This document shows, in pieces, positions 6,355-7,971 of a stretch of DNA of 7,971 nt. Each line of letters starts with the position of its first letter. Within the stretch, counting starts at the first letter, position 1. Under the pieces are notes generated by a model, which ran no database searches, was not told where the DNA came from, and saw only the letters and a program-made list of their open reading frames with translations. Source of the DNA: UBA1172 sp049889655 (GTDB lineage Bacteria; Pseudomonadota; Alphaproteobacteria; Puniceispirillales; UBA1172); the NCBI GenBank assembly GCA_049889655.1, contig JBMHCY010000048.1:1-7971 (forward strand). Direction: 5' to 3'. The translations under genes were made by a program, and so were the position numbers.

Positions 6355-7173
6355 TCAGTATTTGCCTTTTTTCTCGGCACCTTCATAGAACACGGCTGAC
6401 AGGGCATCATTGGCATCCTGCCATTGCTGCTGCTGGTCTTCGGCCATGGCATCTTGGACACGGCCGATATGTTCGGGAATGCGTGAGTTTCTGCCACGTG
6501 CCTGCTGCACCATGATCCGGCCATAGACCTGTTCGACATCACCGCCGATATAGGACTGGATGGCAAAGCCAATGCGCCGTTTCGAGCTCATGTTTGCACC
6601 TGAGCCATGGATCACCCGGGGGTGATGCAATGACAGTTGCCCCGCCTTGAGCAGCACGGGCACGGTTTTGTCTTCATCGACGCCATGGATCGTCTGGCCT
6701 CGCGTCAGAATGTTATCCTCACCATAGGTGTCGTCATGCTCGACAAGCGGCTGTTGATGCGATCCGGGCAGCATATACATGCAGCCGTTTTCTTCAGTCA
6801 CATCGGTGATCGCCAGCCAGGCAGTGACCCAGTTATGCGGCTCCAGGCCGACATAACGCGCATCCTGATGCCAGCTGACAAAACCCTTGGTGTGCGGCTC
6901 CTTGATAAAGAGCGTGGTGCTGGAAATCAGAATATCATGGCCGATCAGCTGTTCGACAGCATCAAGGATTCGTGTTTCGTGGGCGATGCGGTCGAGCACT
7001 GGCAACACCAGATGGGCGTTGTTGCGGCCGGGCCCAGAGAGCGCATCGGGCCAGGTCTGCTCAGCATCCTCAAGATCACGGCGGATGGTGGCAATCTCAT
7101 CAGCATCATAGATATCAATCGGGGAAACCCAGCCTTGATTCTGATAATGCGCGACCTGATCATTGTTCAGCAT
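6355..7173 (-). CDS. PhyH-family Fe(II)/2-oxoglutarate dioxygenase
   Basis: This 272-residue protein belongs to the phytanoyl-CoA dioxygenase (PhyH) family: cytoplasmic oxygenases that couple 2-oxoglutarate decarboxylation to hydroxylation of a substrate. The iron site is intact: His102 and Asp104 in WHQDARY and the distal His189 in VIHGSGANMS, with Arg199/Arg200 as the likely 2-oxoglutarate anchor. The core WVTAWLAITDVTEENGCMYM (115-134) followed by LPGSHQ is the typical strand before the active-site loop. Asp104 in HxD argues for a hydroxylase rather than a SyrB2-type halogenase, which has Ala or Gly there. Length is normal for bacterial PhyH proteins (about 250-300). The ATG at 7173 is chosen for its AAGGG site 7 nt upstream and its family-like N-terminus (DQVAHYQNQGWV); the frame is open further up to 7296 but that would overlap the divergent gene. 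The substrate is unknown; EctD-like or phytanoyl-CoA activity should not be assumed. Confidence 0.92.
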   Translation of the reverse strand: MLNNDQVAHYQNQGWVSPIDIYDADEIATIRRDLEDAEQTWPDALSGPGRNNAHLVLPVLDRIAHETRILDAVEQLIGHDILISSTTLFIKEPHTKGFVSWHQDARYVGLEPHNWVTAWLAITDVTEENGCMYMLPGSHQQPLVEHDDTYGEDNILTRGQTIHGVDEDKTVPVLLKAGQLSLHHPRVIHGSGANMSSKRRIGFAIQSYIGGDVEQVYGRIMVQQARGRNSRIPEHIGRVQDAMAEDQQQQWQDANDALSAVFYEGAEKKGKY

Positions 7174-7180
7174 GGCCACA

Positions 7181-7185
7181 CCCTT
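7181..7185 (-). promoter_or_regulatory. Ribosome binding site of the dioxygenase gene
   Basis: On the minus strand AAGGG lies 7 nt before the ATG at 7173, preceded by an A-run. It decides this start over the ATG at 7296, which would extend the protein by 41 residues of low-complexity basic sequence running through the promoter region and into the opposite gene. Confidence 0.55.
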
Positions 7186-7207
7186 TTTACATTTGCGCGT
7201 GAATATG

Positions 7208-7236
7208 ATCTTATTGACAGAGAAGACTGTTTTCAA
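7208..7236 (-). promoter_or_regulatory. Sigma70-type promoter of the dioxygenase gene with internal inverted repeat
   Basis: On the minus strand TTGAAA (7231-7236, 5 of 6) and TAAGAT (7208-7213, 4 of 6) are separated by exactly 17 nt, 34 nt before the dioxygenase ATG. The spacer contains ACAG-N6-CTGT (7217-7230), an inverted repeat positioned where a repressor could block polymerase. A plus-strand TTGACA also occurs here (7214-7219) but has no acceptable -10 box at 16-18 nt. Confidence 0.45.
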
Positions 7237-7285
7237 GAGCCTGCCTCGACGCGCAATTGCCCTAACCCGTTCAGGATCACCCCCC

Positions 7286-7971
7286 ATGGCAAACATCCTC
7301 TTTGATGCCCTTTTCGGTCATCACCTTGGCCAGGACACTGATTTCATCATCCGCCCGGAAGCCCCGGTCATCAGCCATGGTGATTTTCTGCGGATGGCCT
7401 CCCGGATCGCCCATGTCTTCAAGGCGGCCGGGCTTAAGCCGGGGGACAGGGTGGCGGTTCAGGTGGCTAAATCCCCGGAAGCGCTCGCACTCTATGCCGC
7501 AGCACTTCAGGCCGGGGTGATCTTCCTGCCGCTCAACACCGCCTACACGGTGGAAGAATTACGCTATTTCATTGAGGATAGCGGCGCCGGTCTGGTGATC
7601 TGTGATCCGGCAAGTGCGGCTGATCTCGGTTCTGTCTGCACGGCCCTTGGGGCGCAGCTCATGACCCTTGACGCCGCCGGTGGGGGCAGCCTGATGGATG
7701 CTGCGGGGACGATGCCGGATCAGTTCGATCCGGTGCCCCGTGATGCGGATGATCTCGCCGCCCTGCTCTATACGTCCGGGACAACAGGCCGATCCAAGGG
7801 CGCGATGCTGACCCACAACAACCTGCTGACCAATGCCCGCGGGCTGGCCGATATCTGGCGGTTCGGCCCCGATGATGTGCTGCTCAACGCCCTGCCGATC
7901 TTCCACACCCACGGGCTTTTTGTTGCCAGCAATGTCATTCTGCTGGCCGGTGGCAGCATGATCTTCCTGCC
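7286..7971 (+). CDS. matB: Malonyl-CoA synthetase-like acyl-CoA ligase, 3' truncated
   Basis: The frame runs from ATG at 7286 to the right edge (228 complete codons), the N-terminal 45% or so of an acyl-adenylate-forming enzyme. The sequence matches the malonyl-CoA synthetase (MatB) group, which ligates malonate to CoA with ATP in the cytoplasm. Signs are the N-terminus MANILFDALF, LKPGDRVAVQVAKSPEALAL (50-69), AGVIFLPLNTAYT (76-88), the nucleotide-binding loop LLYTSGTTGRSKGAMLTHNNL (161-180 core, Lys171) and LPIFHTHGLFVASN (203-216), the last being characteristic of MatB rather than acetyl-CoA or fatty acyl-CoA ligases. The ribosome site is weak (AGGA at 7273-7276, 9 nt spacing). It is divergent from the dioxygenase across 112 nt, so the two may share regulation. 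Related methylmalonate-accepting or broad dicarboxylate ligases are possible; the C-terminal domain is not visible. Confidence 0.88.
   Translation, partial: MANILFDALFGHHLGQDTDFIIRPEAPVISHGDFLRMASRIAHVFKAAGLKPGDRVAVQVAKSPEALALYAAALQAGVIFLPLNTAYTVEELRYFIEDSGAGLVICDPASAADLGSVCTALGAQLMTLDAAGGGSLMDAAGTMPDQFDPVPRDADDLAALLYTSGTTGRSKGAMLTHNNLLTNARGLADIWRFGPDDVLLNALPIFHTHGLFVASNVILLAGGSMIFL

Noticed and set aside
7214..7219. Perfect plus-strand TTGACA as the -35 box of the matB-like gene
   Set aside because: At 17 nt downstream the sequence is GAGCCT and no TATAAT-like box appears at 16-18 nt; the site overlaps the minus-strand dioxygenase promoter instead.
6637..7305. A 222-codon plus-strand open frame opposite the dioxygenase gene
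   Set aside because: The minus-strand frame encodes a clear PhyH protein with all active-site residues. The antisense frame shows no family motifs and is expected by chance in GC-rich coding DNA.

Overview
The window looks like part of a bacterial chromosome, most likely an alphaproteobacterium. The main part is GC-rich (sample lines hand-count at about 50-67% GC), codon use favours GCC, CGG and GAT, and the proteins resemble those of free-living, often marine, Alphaproteobacteria. The lineage is an inference from composition and protein style; no rRNA or other phylogenetic marker is present. Seven protein-coding genes are supported, two of them cut by the window edges. No tRNA, rRNA, CRISPR array, insertion sequence or long repeat was seen, and no gene-free stretch exceeds about 140 bases.

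Bases 1-770 differ from the rest. From about base 121 the DNA is only about 35% GC by hand count. It holds the 3' part of a TIM-barrel sugar-phosphate isomerase/epimerase-like gene and an AT-rich spacer with a plausible sigma70 promoter. Composition changes sharply at the start of the next gene (771), as expected at the edge of an acquired segment such as a surface-glycan locus.

Bases 771-6002 hold four genes on the plus strand: a ten-helix EamA/DMT exporter or permease, glycerol kinase (glpK), a class III PLP-dependent aminotransferase of the omega-amino acid type, and an amidase-signature hydrolase. The last three are tightly packed (10-nt gap, then an 11-nt overlap) and are very likely one transcript; the transporter is 64 nt upstream and may belong to it. 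The set suggests uptake or efflux plus catabolism of amide- and amine-bearing small molecules together with glycerol, but the substrate cannot be read from sequence.

Bases 6024-7173 hold two minus-strand genes: a 69-residue, two-helix membrane protein of unknown function and a PhyH-family Fe(II)/2-oxoglutarate dioxygenase with an intact HxD...H site. The dioxygenase is divergent, across a 112-nt spacer, from a malonyl-CoA synthetase (matB-like) that runs off the right edge. The spacer carries a good minus-strand promoter with an inverted repeat between its -35 and -10 boxes. If the clusters cooperate, the amidase and aminotransferase could feed a malonate-type product to MatB; this is speculation from proximity. 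I found no clear previously undescribed system. The best leads are the composition boundary, the unusual glpK-aminotransferase-amidase operon, the loss of known regulatory sites in GlpK, and the small membrane protein.
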